This document shows, piece after piece, positions 24,885-36,161 of a stretch of DNA of 64,000 nucleotides (position 1 is its first letter; every line of letters starts with the position of its first letter). A program made the translations under genes and the position numbers. Below the pieces are notes generated by a model. That model made no database searches, was not told the DNA's origin, and saw only the letters and a program-made list of their open reading frames with translations. Origin of the DNA: Circinella minor (taxonomy: Eukaryota; Mucoromycota; Mucoromycetes; Mucorales; Lichtheimiaceae); NCBI GenBank assembly GCA_016758965.1, contig JAEPRB010000217.1, positions 1 through 64,000 on the forward strand. The letters run 5' to 3'.

Positions 24885-25443
24885 TGGGATTTATTATTAT
24901 TTTAGTTAAATTCTATTCCATTCTAAAAAAGAATGGAATCAAGTAGTAGACTACACTTAATATAGAAACTAATTGCGTTTTTACATTGGTATCAAGAATA
25001 GGGCTGTCATTTTTTTTTCATAATAGATTGTCTTATTATGAGAATAATTTGGTTACAAGACCAAAAGCTACTTTTGGTAGTTATTTGCGTGATATTATGA
25101 CGAGATAGATATACTATATATTATTTTGTTATAAAAACAATAGATCTTGTATACAATCTTAACGTGTACATTATCCATTCAAAATTTTAAAATTAAACTT
25201 TTTTCTTAACTACGTAGAAACTCACTTCTTTTTCTGTTTTTTTTTTTTTTTACTAACGTGTTTCGTACAACAACCAAATCATCATTCTATTTGTTACAAT
25301 TATTTTAGATATATATTTTTCTGAAGATCAATTGGTTATCAAAACTAATTTTTCTCATACTTTAAAGTTATATTAAAATACTGTATACCTTGTGTGTGTG
25401 TGTGTGTGTTTTTTTGCGGGGTAAAGAACCATAAGGTGATTAT

Positions 25444-25477
<34 letters not shown>

Positions 25478-26070
25478 AAAAGACTTGTTCTGTTAATCAA
25501 CTTTATCTTTTGTTATCTAATTCATCTTCTGCCTTTTTTTTTTCTTCACTGTAATGCAACTAATAATAATAATAATGTTTTATAATTAAATATTAAACTA
25601 TATTTTAGAAAATAACTCCTTTCAAATTTCTTTGAATATAAAAGTTATTGGGACAGTGTATCATCATGTTAAATACAAATAAATTGATGATACCAATTTA
25701 AACTTTTTAATGATTCATAGGACTGACCAATCGTAGTAGAAATATCATAGAACAATTGCAAGCACGAGGGGATTAGATCCCAAAAGGGCGCAGCATAACC
25801 ACAAGAGCTTGGTACGTCACAAGGAAACCGGAACAACAAAGCTGTGTTACCTTAAGAATAAGAAAAAGGAAACTCTTTATTTGCATTGGAAATCCGCTTA
25901 TTTCTCCACATTTTTTTTTTTGAAAAAATAATAAAGACAACATCCAAAAAAAAAAAAAAAACATGATTCTTATTCTTCTTTTCCCCTTTATTCATCTTTC
26001 TCTTTTCTCTTTCTTCTTTTTTACTTGAACTTTTCTTTTTATTATTTTTCTCTCTATTCATTATTAAATT
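23884..26070. other. Intergenic region, 2.2 kb
   Basis: 3' region of YPT1 and 5' region of the monooxygenase gene. Simple repeats: (TC)n then (CA)n near 23960-24015, poly-A of about 34 near 24849-24882, (TG)n near 25391-25408, (TA)n near 25447-25475. No gene or tRNA seen. Confidence 0.55.
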
Positions 26071-26343
26071 ATGTTTCAAGAGGAAAACAAATCGGATGTT
26101 CTAATAGTTGGAGCAGGTACATAACATTGAAAATCATAAATACGTAAGAAAACAAAGAATTTTAAAAATAACCATGACAACAATAAAAAAAAAAAAATAG
26201 GACCTACTGGACTTTATGCTGCTTTATTATTAAGTCATATGGGTTGTTCTGTTTGCATTATTGGTAAGAAAAAATTTGATCAAATTAGAATACGAATTAA
26301 CAGAATATTAAACCGACTTTTAAAAAAATCAAATGCATGAATT

Positions 26344-26382
<39 letters not shown>

Positions 26383-29300
26383 GACAAAAAGAAATCATTG
26401 ACACCTACCAACAATCCTACTTATTTATGGTCACCACGTTCATTACAATTATTACAAACATTTGATCTTGTTAATCCATTACTTGAACATGGTTTTCGTC
26501 ATTGGGGACTTGATACCTTTAGCAACAAAGGCAATGGAAACGCAGCAGTGACCGTCCATCGTCATAAACATTCTGTGTGGGAAAACGACGCAACTGAGTT
26601 TAATTGGAGTTTATCATGCGAAAGTGATCATATATGTCGAGTCCTTTCGGATGCATTAGAACAACGTAAAGGTGTTCGTGTACGTTATGGTCATGAGTTG
26701 ATCGACATGGAAGATGGCGAGAATGACACATGTTTAGCTACAATATTACCCACAGCCAATGTTCAAAATAATAATTTAGAAAGTAGTAGTCAAGCTCCTT
26801 ATTATTGGAAATCAAAGATCGTCCTTGGTGCTGATGGAACACATAGTTTTGTTAGACAGAAATTAGGTAGTGTATTTATTTTGCTTTTTTTTTGGAGTTA
26901 CACCATCATCATCCTTCTATATTTCCTTTGCTCTCTCCCCCCACTTTTCTTTTAAAACACCTCAAAAAAGAAAAAAAAATATGTTTAATATTTTTATACA
27001 ACCATATAAATACGTAAACTCACACCCCCATGTTTTTTTTTTTTTTTTTTTTTTGCTTTTAAATCACACGTTATTTTCACAGGCATTGCTTATGAACGTC
27101 GGAAATCTTCTTCGGTCTTTTATACTATTGAAGCTACTGTAACAACCAATTTTCCTGCTGCTCGGAAAATGGCAGTTGTAAACAAAGGTCCAAACTCACT
27201 CTTTTATATTGGTAAAAAAAATAAAAAAACATATAACTTTTTCTTTTTATTTGGATTACACAAAAAAAAAACCATGAAGGCGCGTCAAAAAAAAAAAAAA
27301 AGAAGTTACTACTTTTTTTTTCAAACCCCTCTTCCCCCAACAAAGCGTTGTAGTGAAACCTTAAGGCTGGACTTAACATACTTCTTTTTTATTCTTTTAA
27401 AAAAAGGACATCGGGATAATAGAGCCTATATCTCTTTTGAACATAAACCAAAATGGAGTCAATTAACTATTGATGATGATGTACCCCTTTTACTTGCTCA
27501 AAGACATGTTAAATCCATTATGGAACCTTTTCAAATTGAATTAAAACCTCATTCTTATAGACGATGGACTGGTAAAAATATCAAAGAAAAAAAAAAAAAA
27601 AAAGTAATGTGATCAAAAAAGAAAAAGAAGGCTAACAAAACTTTATTCATTATAATGTATTACAAAACAGGTACCGAAAGAACATCTGAAGAATTTAGTA
27701 TCAATCGACGTTACTTTTTAGCTGGAGGAGCTGCACAATCTATTTCTACTGAAGGGATTCTTTCTTCAGATTTAGGATTAGAACAAGTACATAATATATG
27801 TTGGAAATTATTTTTATGTTTAAAGCATCGTGGATCACCTGAATTATTAGATACATATGAACAAGAATGTCGATCCAAATTAAATGATATGCGTGAATCT
27901 TCGAATGCATTAATCCATTTATTTTGTCAACATACACCAACACGTGGACTTGGATTAAATTCAACACCGAGTCGTGAATTGATTTATCTTTTAAATCGAA
28001 CAAAACATGGATTTACAGGTGAAGCACCCTATCATACCAATATATTGAATATGGATACATCAAGCACTATTTCAATATTATCAGCAGATAATACACAAGA
28101 TACATTACAAGCAGTTACAGCCTCATTTACAAAACGTGCACACAATAAAATTCAATTGGGTGCACCGGGTACATTGGCACCCAACTCAAAACTTAAACCA
28201 TATACATTATTCACACTTCTTATGAATGTCAAAGACACAACGAATCCTCTTGGTAGTATTTCTAATGGTAGTAAAACAACTATTAATGCAAGTAAAACAA
28301 CTGTTAGTAACAATAACACTACAACCAATCAAACTCAAACCGGAATATCATCGGATGATACAAGTAGACCACCAAGAACAAGTTCACGTCGATGGACTCG
28401 TACAAGATCCAATTCAGCAAGTAGTGGTAGTAATAATTCACCAACATCTGCAGCTAGTTGGCTTTTATCACCCATTATTAAACGTAATACAAGTCATGGA
28501 ACATCATCCACTACATCATCATCATCAACAAATGCAGCAGTTGCAGCAGCAGCAGCAGCAGCCGTGACATCCAATGGAAGTACCACTTCCACTGTAGAAC
28601 GTTGGAGAAAAATTAAAACCAACAATTATAGTATACTTGATCGTATGGCACAAACAGCATCCCCTTCCTCATTTCGATTAATAGTATTTTGTCAATCACT
28701 GAATGATCCCGAAAATCTTGCAACATTACAACGATTCCGACGTCATCTTGAAGAACCCCATTCATTTATTCAACGATACGAAAAATTACATTCCAATCAT
28801 CCATTATTATCATCATCATGGATTTTTGATGAACCTACCAAAAGTAGTTCAACACTTTCATTATCCTCTGTTTCACATCGTTCTTCCGTTTCCAGTAACA
28901 CGAATAATCGATTCCTTATTTCTCCACCTCATTCACCTGTTTCAACCATCCGGTCATCACTCGATCAACCACGTTCTACATCTTCTTTTGATTTCCAACG
29001 ACCTTCATGTGATACTAGTAATACAGTCATGACAAGTTTGGCACCCTCTGCTTCATTATTTTCATTTTTATATATTACCAGTTCAAGTAGAATAGAAATT
29101 GGTAAATTTCTCAGTGACACGAAACCGGGCGTTGTGCATGCTGCATTCCCACTTGGATTAGATAAGGTCTATTTAGATCATGATCAACAAGCTCATTCAT
29201 TGTATAACATCAAAGACACCCCGTCCGTTGTTGTTGTACGACCGGATGGTTACATTGGTACGTGTGTTCATTTGCAGCACGATTATGATTTTGAAAAATT

Positions 29301-29385
29301 AGATGCCTATTTTGATGCATTTTTACGTCCACCGATTGACATGACCAGTGCTGCCGCTATGGCTGCTGATTTTTACGATTTGTAA
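26071..29385 (+). CDS. FAD-dependent aromatic monooxygenase, phenol-hydroxylase type
   Basis: Six exons: 26071..26116, 26201..26263, 26384..26866, 27083..27211, 27407..27571, 27671..29385; 866 aa. The Rossmann dinucleotide motif is built across two introns (VLIVGAGPTGLYAALLL) and ends in an acidic residue (D36) where FAD ribose is bound. GADGTHSFVRQKLG is the DG motif of class A flavoprotein monooxygenases. The third motif reads YFLAGGAAQS (about 312-321), where the family has GD; the Asp is replaced by Gly. A Ser/Thr/Asn/Ala-rich insert (about aa 485-612) splits the segment between LGAPGTLAPNSKLKPY and FRLIVF, and a second Ser-rich insert lies around 685-745. The last 110 aa form the thioredoxin-like C-terminal domain of phenol hydroxylases (VVVVRPDGYIG, FDAFLRPP). 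Family: NAD(P)H- and O2-dependent hydroxylation of phenolic rings. Whether this one is active is open. Confidence 0.88.
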
Positions 29386-31119
29386 TAATATCCTTTTTTT
29401 ATATATATATATATATATATATTTTGTATTTTTTCATCTTCCCTCCCCCCCCTGTCCATTCATTCGTCCTTTTTGTCTTTCATTATTGAAAACCTCACAT
29501 TCTTTTTTTTTTTTTACCTATATTCCCCAACCCCAGTCCACCCATTTCATTCATTTTTCTATTATTATTACGTATTAGTTATTATCTATTGCCATGTACT
29601 TTTTTTTTTATATGCTTTTGAATTATTATTTTTAAAATCCCTTTGTAATATAAATTTCCCCCCCCCTCCACCACCCATTATTAGATTTATAAAAATTATA
29701 TATCTAGCTATTTACTACTACTTCATGTTATTTATCCTTATTAAATTGTTTATTTTTCTCAATATTTTCTGTCAAAAAAAAAAAAAAAAAAGATTTATAA
29801 TCAATTATATTTATGAAGTTTAATTAATTTGATTTATATTATTATCATTATTTACAATTTTTTATGTGTACTACTTTATCTTTCCCGCGTTTTTTTTTTG
29901 GGGGGGGGGATGAAAGACGAAAAAGCGGGGTTAAAAAAAGAAGTGGTCCGTGTGTCATTGATATAAAGTTATAATAAACACACACACATACTCCCATTTT
30001 TAAAATATTAAGGAATCCAGAAAAAAAAAAAATTCCACTTTTTTTTTTTTTAGTAATTACAAATTTGTTTGTGTTTATGTGTCACTGTTCTTTTTTTTCG
30101 TGTTTAAATACAATTTTATTAAAAGAGGGGGTGGGGGTGGGAGGAAATGACATTTATAACGTGGCTGAAGAAGTTTTTGACTTTGTTAAGTTAATAACAT
30201 ATGTTACTATGTAAAATTTGTTTTTTTTTCTTTCTTTCTTCTTAAGGTAAATAATATTAATTATGAAAATTTGGTCAGAATGAAATCATATGTAAGTTGC
30301 CTTATGATAGTTTTTTTTTTCCCAACTTATTATTTTCTATGAATAATGTTGTTGTACAAAACAAGTAGATTTTCTTTTCATGTAATAATAAATTATATAT
30401 ATCCGATGGATGAAAAGGAAAGAACAAATGTCAGGATTTCATGTGTAAAAAACAAAAAAAAATTTATTTAATTAAAAGTTTCTCATGATTTCAACTATAA
30501 GTTATCTAAAGGAAATATCAAAAATAAAACCTTTTACAAAGCTAAAATTAAACATATTAAAATACAAGCATTTTCTTTTTTAGAAGGTTATTATTATATG
30601 TATGTATATTTTTACGTATTATCAATATTATACTGTAGAAACTAAATGTTTGTAAACAAGAATAGTAGTATTAAGTAAATATCTCTTTTATAAAAATTGA
30701 ACTCATTTATACATACTCAATGTTTTGTAGTTGTTGAAATATATATAGTCTTTGTAGAGTCTGAACACCTGCTGGACTTATATAAAATATATTGATAGTG
30801 AATGTTTTTCACATATCAATAATTCAATAGATAAATAGCACTATTTGAGATATATACGTACTAATAAAATATAGTTTATTAATCATACATTTAACTTATT
30901 CTACCAAGTAAAATATACTCTTTCTTCCACTTAAAAATAATAAAGGAGAAGTTTATTTCATTTACTGTTCTATGATTGGTGGAGTTTTATATAGAGTAGA
31001 ATGAAAAAGAAAGAAATTCTTCTTGCAAAAGTTATTTATCCTTCTAATTTTCTTATTTCCTTCCCTCCCCTCCAACATCTTACTATAACAAAAAAATAAA
31101 TAAATAATTACCTCACATT
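29386..31119. other. Intergenic region, 1.7 kb
   Basis: Between the monooxygenase and Sde2 genes. T- and C-runs near 29386-29690, A/T-rich DNA afterwards, and a pyrimidine-rich leader just before the Sde2 start. No coding segment seen. Confidence 0.55.
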
Positions 31120-31984
31120 ATGCATCAAGCTATTGTTAATCTTGTTGGTGGTCATGCACCTATTTGTATTAGTTTTGATCAAGGTCAAGATGCTACTATT
31201 TATGATCTTAAAGAACGCATTACTACTTTAACAAAAGTGAATAGGGTGAATCAATCTATCAGTACCATGGGTGGACAACTTCTTACAGACGAAGCTTTCA
31301 TGTTTAATCAACAACAAGAAGGTCCTACTATTTTTAACATGTCATTACGTCTTTTAGGTGGTAAAGGTGGTTTTGGTTCCATGTTACGTGCACAAGGTGG
31401 TCGTATGAATGCTCAAAAAACAACCAATTTTGAAGCTTGTCGTGATTTACAAGGAAGACGTATTCGTACAGTTAATGAAGCTAAAAAGTAAGGATTTTTT
31501 TTCTTCTTATTATTATTATTATTGTAGGTTTTTTTTTTTGTTGTAAGCTGGCAACTCTAATTAAATATATTTATATTTTAGACTTCAAGATGAATTAGAT
31601 GCATTACCAGAAAGAGAAAGAGAACGACGAGAAAAGACACAAAAAAAGATTGAAGAAGGACTTAAAGGTGTTGAACAAAAGAAATATCGATTTGATGATA
31701 CCCAATTTTTGGAAGATCGTGAACAAATGGTTGATAATGTTAAGAGTGCTGTAGGCTCTTTATTAAAAAAACAACAATCAAAACAACAAAAGAAGAAAGT
31801 TGTAACTGCAGTATCATTTGATATGTTTGATGACGAAGAGGATTCAGAAGAAGAAGATAATAGCGACGAACAAGAAGTTTCTGAAGAAGAAGAAGTTAAA
31901 TCAAGTAATAAACGAAAACGTAATGATGATGATAATAACGATACAAAGTCAAAGAAAAAGACAACAAATAAGAAACGAAAGTAA
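31120..31984 (+). CDS. SDE2: Sde2 ubiquitin-fold splicing / genome-stability factor
   Basis: Two exons, 31120..31487 and 31582..31984; 256 aa. The N-terminal 81 residues form a ubiquitin-like fold ending in a diglycine; [20 protein letters not shown] (77-96) contains the GG-KGG processing site, cleavage expected between G81 and K82. The following [23 protein letters not shown] is the Sde2 domain signature. Then comes a Glu/Arg/Lys-rich helix, a Lys-rich stretch and an acidic/basic nuclear-type tail ([27 protein letters not shown]). Family knowledge: in fission yeast the ubiquitin fold is cut off by Ubp5/Ubp15, the Lys-started C-terminal part enters the spliceosome and promotes excision of selected introns, and is later degraded via the N-degron route; in human cells SDE2 acts at replication forks. 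Confidence 0.93.
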
Positions 31985-32363
31985 TATATCCACTCCTCTC
32001 CCCTCCTTCCCCTTCATTCTTTCATTTATAATTTACACATATTACACACTCACACATCTACGGACACATCATAAAACAACTCAAATTGTAAATTTCATAA
32101 TATATATATATATATATAATTTTAATACAGAATGTCGATTATATATATATATCTCTTTTACTACGTGTGTGTATAGTTTATTCAACACACACACACACAC
32201 ACTTTTTTTTTTTATATTCCGCAATTACACCACATCACACTAAAAGCGCGTCTTTTTTTTTTTAACTAGTGGTGCATTATTATTTACACCTTCTTTCTTT
32301 GTTCTCTCTCTTTTTTTTTTTAATCATTAAAAGAAAAAAAAATACAATATATTTATATTCTAA
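31985..32363. other. Short intergenic region
   Basis: 379 bp with (TA)n near 32100-32117 and 32140-32151, (CA)n near 32184-32201 and T runs. No gene. Confidence 0.6.
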
Positions 32364-32921
32364 ATGATCTGTGACATTCAACAACCTTTTGACACTTTGA
32401 ATCATCTTTTCTCAAGTCATTATATCATGTCTACTACTACAACTATTTTAAATAACAATCAATCAAGTAAAGTAAAGGAACAAGTAGATGGTGAAGATTC
32501 ACAAGAACCACCTTCCAAGAAACAAAAACAAGAAGAACAAAAAACACAAGAAGAATCCACTTCAAAAGATAAAGGAAAAGGAAAAGCAATTGATGAATCC
32601 ACACGCTCAAATAAAAAAGCAACTTCAAGTGGTGATGATGATGATGACGAGGAGGATGATGAAAAGAAGGATTCAAAAAAGATTTTATCTGATTTCTTGG
32701 ATACAAATTATGAAGATGAATATGATAGTGAAGAAGATGAAGATTTTGAAGTTGATGAAGAATCGAGTGAAGAAGAAGAAGAAAATTTTGATGAAGAAGA
32801 AGAAGAAGAAGAAGAAGATATTACTTCTAAAAAACCCACTGGTTCATCCTCTTCTTTTTCATCTATAACTGATAAGGGTAAAGGAAAAGAAATTGGAAAA
32901 CGTAAAGAACGTGAAGAATAA
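32364..32921 (+). CDS. Highly acidic disordered protein, possible histone-chaperone type
   Basis: Single open frame, 185 aa from the first ATG; a second ATG at 32427 (MSTTTTILNNNQ) gives 164 aa and may be the real start, because the first 21 codons have a different composition. The body is Glu/Asp/Lys/Ser rich: KQKQEEQ stretches, SKDKGKGKA, SSGDDDDDEEDDEKK, then ILSDFLDTNYEDEYDSEEDE followed by DFEVDEESSEEEEENFDEEE and a run of GAA codons. The block D-E-x-x-Y/F within acidic residues recalls H2A-H2B-binding DEF/Y motifs (as in Swc5 or Chz1-like chaperones), but this is inference from composition only. It ends GKRKEREE. Its 3' end faces the F-box/RCC1 gene with only about 94 bp between. Confidence 0.7.
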   Translation: MICDIQQPFDTLNHLFSSHYIMSTTTTILNNNQSSKVKEQVDGEDSQEPPSKKQKQEEQKTQEESTSKDKGKGKAIDESTRSNKKATSSGDDDDDEEDDEKKDSKKILSDFLDTNYEDEYDSEEDEDFEVDEESSEEEEENFDEEEEEEEEDITSKKPTGSSSSFSSITDKGKGKEIGKRKEREE

Positions 32922-33015
32922 TATATATAAAAGGGCAGGGTGGTGGGTGGGGAAAAAGGGCTCTTTATATATATGTACATATAATAATAATAATAAAATA
33001 ATCAATGGATAAATT

Positions 33016-34763
33016 TTATACATGTTGTTGTTGTATTAAAGTATGTCTTGGAATAGCTAAACATCCAGAATGAATACTTCCAAAACCAATAGCAAATACA
33101 AACATATTATTTAATGTTTCTACTAATTGAGGTCTTGTTTGATTAATATTACTATGATCATATCCTAATCCAAGTGCTCCCGAACTATAACGACCCCAAG
33201 TTAATAATCGACCTTGAGTGGTCAATGCACCAAAATGATAACTAAAAGGAGTAAAAAAAAAAAAAAAAAAGAGGAGAGAGTAATTTTTAGATATATTTAT
33301 ATATTCAAAGTTACCCACTCCCCTCCCCTCCACTTTTATATCATTTTTTTAAAAAAAAAGAACTTACTCTCCAAAAGTTACTTTACAAATCTCATGATTC
33401 ATAATATCAAGTATTTGAGGAACATGGTGTTCATCTCCATCTTGTTGACCTATGAATACTTTTCCTTGACTACAAATAGCAAAATGTCGAGACTGAGCTG
33501 ATAATAATATTGATTTCTTGTTGACAAGTACAGGAGTAGTAGAAGAAGAAGAAGAAGATATATTAAAATGAATTAATTCTATTGTATATTTTTCAGGCAT
33601 ACGAATAAATTCATCGTGTCGTTCAGTCCAAAATTTAAATACACGTCCTGATTGTGTTAATGCAATAGTACATTTTTCTGTCCCTGCAATTTGAATAAAA
33701 GGTGAAGAAGAACAAGTAATAATAGGATGATCTTCAATCATTGTTTGTTGTTGTGATACATTTGGAAAAGGTACCAAAAACAATTCACCTTTTGTAGAAA
33801 GTATAGCAGACGAATTCCAATGAGCTGTTATTTGAATAAATTTTTGAGTCGATGTCTTATTAACAATAACTTGTTTTGGTTGCCAACAATTGGACCAATG
33901 CCATACACGACCCAAAGTATCTAAAGCAATAGCATGAGAACGACCACTTGCTATTGAAATAATATGTACATCATCCAATGGAAATTGAACTCGTGTTGGT
34001 TTTCGAACTAATGTTTGACTGATCATACCAATATTTGTAAATGGATGTTTTGGTTGCATCTATATATATATTGAAGGAAAATATTGATCATGAGTAATAT
34101 GTTATTTTTGAACAAGCAGTGCTACGGAAGAAGTACGGAATAAAAAAAAAAAAGTGCGGGGAAAAAAAAAAGGGGGGGAGGGAGGAATTGAATTATTATA
34201 TATTTTATTACCCAACCCCACATCCAAACATCACCATGACGATCAAGAGCATGAAAAGACCAACCACCAGCAACAATATTAATAATTCCTTTACCACGTA
34301 ATGCTCGAAGTTCACGAGGTGTAGTTATTTGTCTCATGAATCTTTTTTTTTGTCAAAATATTTATAAATTCCCATCAGTCACTTTTTCCATAATAAATAA
34401 TAATAAAACTTTTTTTTTTTTTTTTGCATGAATTTTTTTTTTTTTTTTTAAAAAAAAAACTTACGTATCTCTTTCAAGTTGATCTTGATCATTAAAACCA
34501 AGTCTTTTATCACTATTTTCACCCCATGTATAAGTGTGTGCACAATCCAATTGAATATAAAGTCGTTTCCATCCATATTTTAATCGATCCGTATTCATAG
34601 GTAATGAAAAATCAATCGTCACTCTATATTGCCAAATAGATTCATCATTACAAAGTCGATAAAATAATTGACATGTATTAGAAAGTTGAATAAGTGAAGT
34701 GACTTTTAATCTTAATAGAATATGATAAAGTAAAATGTCAATGGGTAATTGTTCAATGTTCAT
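33016..34763 (-). CDS. F-box protein with RCC1-like repeats (Saf1-type)
   Basis: Four exons on the minus strand: 34763..34465, 34341..34212, 34059..33368, 33241..33016; 448 aa. The N-terminus is an F-box: LPIDILLYHILLRLKVTSLI then LSNTCQLFYRLCNDESIW. RCC1-type repeats follow: TYTWGENSDKRLGF, IVAGGWSFHALDRHGDVWMW, IASGRSHAIALDTLGRVWHW, FGDYHFGALTTQGRLLTWG, and the G-x-G-YDHSNINQTRPQLVETL motif near the end, consistent with a seven-bladed propeller with some weak blades. Family knowledge: the F-box docks on Skp1 in an SCF ubiquitin ligase and the propeller binds the substrate; yeast Saf1 has the same order and targets adenine deaminase on entry into quiescence. Which substrate applies here is unknown. 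Confidence 0.88.
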
Positions 34764-35416
34764 TTTGTATTTTTTTTTTTTTTTAAAAAATGAATAAAAG
34801 TTGTAAAAAAGAAAAAAGAAAACAAGTATTCCCTTTTTTATGTTTATTTATGGAAGAAAGAATTATTTTTGGGGGTGTACAATATAACATAACACAAAAG
34901 TAATAGCATAATTTACACTATTATTTTATAAAATAGGTTAAAAACGCATCATGTTACAGTTCAATCCTTTCAACACCAGACTATATTTTTCCCCACCGAA
35001 AATAAAAACCTATTGGTCAAAAAAGTAATCAGGTACACACCTTCTTCCCCTATAGTGAATGGGAGTTTCAAAATTATAGAATAGGGTTATATAAAAGTTT
35101 ATTGTTCGAGTGAGAATGAGGATGTGTGATGTGTGATGTGTGTGTGTGTGAGAGAGAGAGTGAGAGAGAGAGAGGATATGTGTGTGTGTGTGTGTGTGAA
35201 TTTTTACCATTATCCCCACACACACATTTTTTTTTTTGTGCAATGGATTTATAAAGATAAAAACAGGTAGGAAAAGACATTACAGAATAAAACTACTATG
35301 TACACAACTATTAATATACTTGTAAAAAAAAGAAAAGAAATGTTTGTGATATAAAAACAATTTTTTTTTGTTACTACTACGATTATAACTATAAATGAAT
35401 TATTAAAAAAGAATTG
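34764..35416. other. Intergenic region
   Basis: Promoter side of the F-box gene and 3' side of the next minus-strand gene. Contains (TG)n and (AG)n stretches at about 35130-35200 and several A/T runs. No gene. Confidence 0.55.
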
Positions 35417-36161
35417 CTAATTTAGGATTGTTGTTGTTTTTTCTTGTTGTTGCTCTGTAGTAGGTAAAGCATCAAATTTGGTTTGAAGATCAATTAATCT
35501 AGGTGCCATAGTAGATTGTAATAAGGATTGTAATGAAGAATCAGTTGTTTGTTGTTGAAGTTGCATGAATGCAATAGCACAACAATCGATTGCTTCACGA
35601 GCTGTTATTCTATCACCAATATAATAAGGAGAACCCCTAGAATCTTCAGCATATTTAATCTATAAATATAAGTTTATTATTAACTTGAATGTTTATCTGT
35701 AGATCAAAATAAATAGTAATTCTTACCTCATCTAAAGCAAGTTCATAAAGACTTTGTAATCTTTTTTTTTCTTTATCAAAATAATCTACAGTATCATCCA
35801 TGGCTACAATAGATGAACATGAAGATGATGTAGATGTACTTGATCCTCTTCGTTTAAATAAATGAATTAAATGTCGTTTAGTAGTTGTTCGTCGAAATCG
35901 TGATTCACCATTGTTATTATTATTACTATTATTATTATTTCGTTTGTTGGATACTGATTGTTCAGATATGGTTGACATACTATCACTCCAAAATGTATCT
36001 TCAGCAATAGTTGAACAACTACTACTAACATGGGATGGTCGTCGATTTGTATTAATAATAGGTTCATCAAGTTGTTTTTGTTTTTGTTGTTCGTTTGAAT
36101 TGAATCGTGTCATAAAATGAGACCATTTAGATTTAAATGATAATGAATGAGGTAAAGACAT
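35417..36161 (-). CDS. Small protein with MIT-like C-terminal helical region
   Basis: Two exons: 36161..35727 and 35659..35417, phase 0 junction; 225 aa. N-terminal half is disordered: Ser-rich patches, an Asn run and basic RFRRTTTKRHLIHLFKRRG. The C-terminal half is helical: KEKKRLQSLYELALDEIKYA, then EDSRGSPYYIGDRITAREAI and DCCAIAFMQLQQQ. The pattern of a first helix with YELALDE, a Tyr-rich turn and a second helix with AREAIDCCAIAFMQL recalls MIT (microtubule interacting and trafficking) domains, which bind ESCRT-III tails; I hold that only as a suggestion. A third helix would be MAPRLIDLQTKFDALP. The stop at 35417 is followed by A/T-rich DNA. Confidence 0.75.

Noticed and set aside
35130..35200. 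(TG)n/(AG)n stretch as a Z-DNA or regulatory element
   Set aside because: Ordinary microsatellite; similar tracts occur throughout the spacers.
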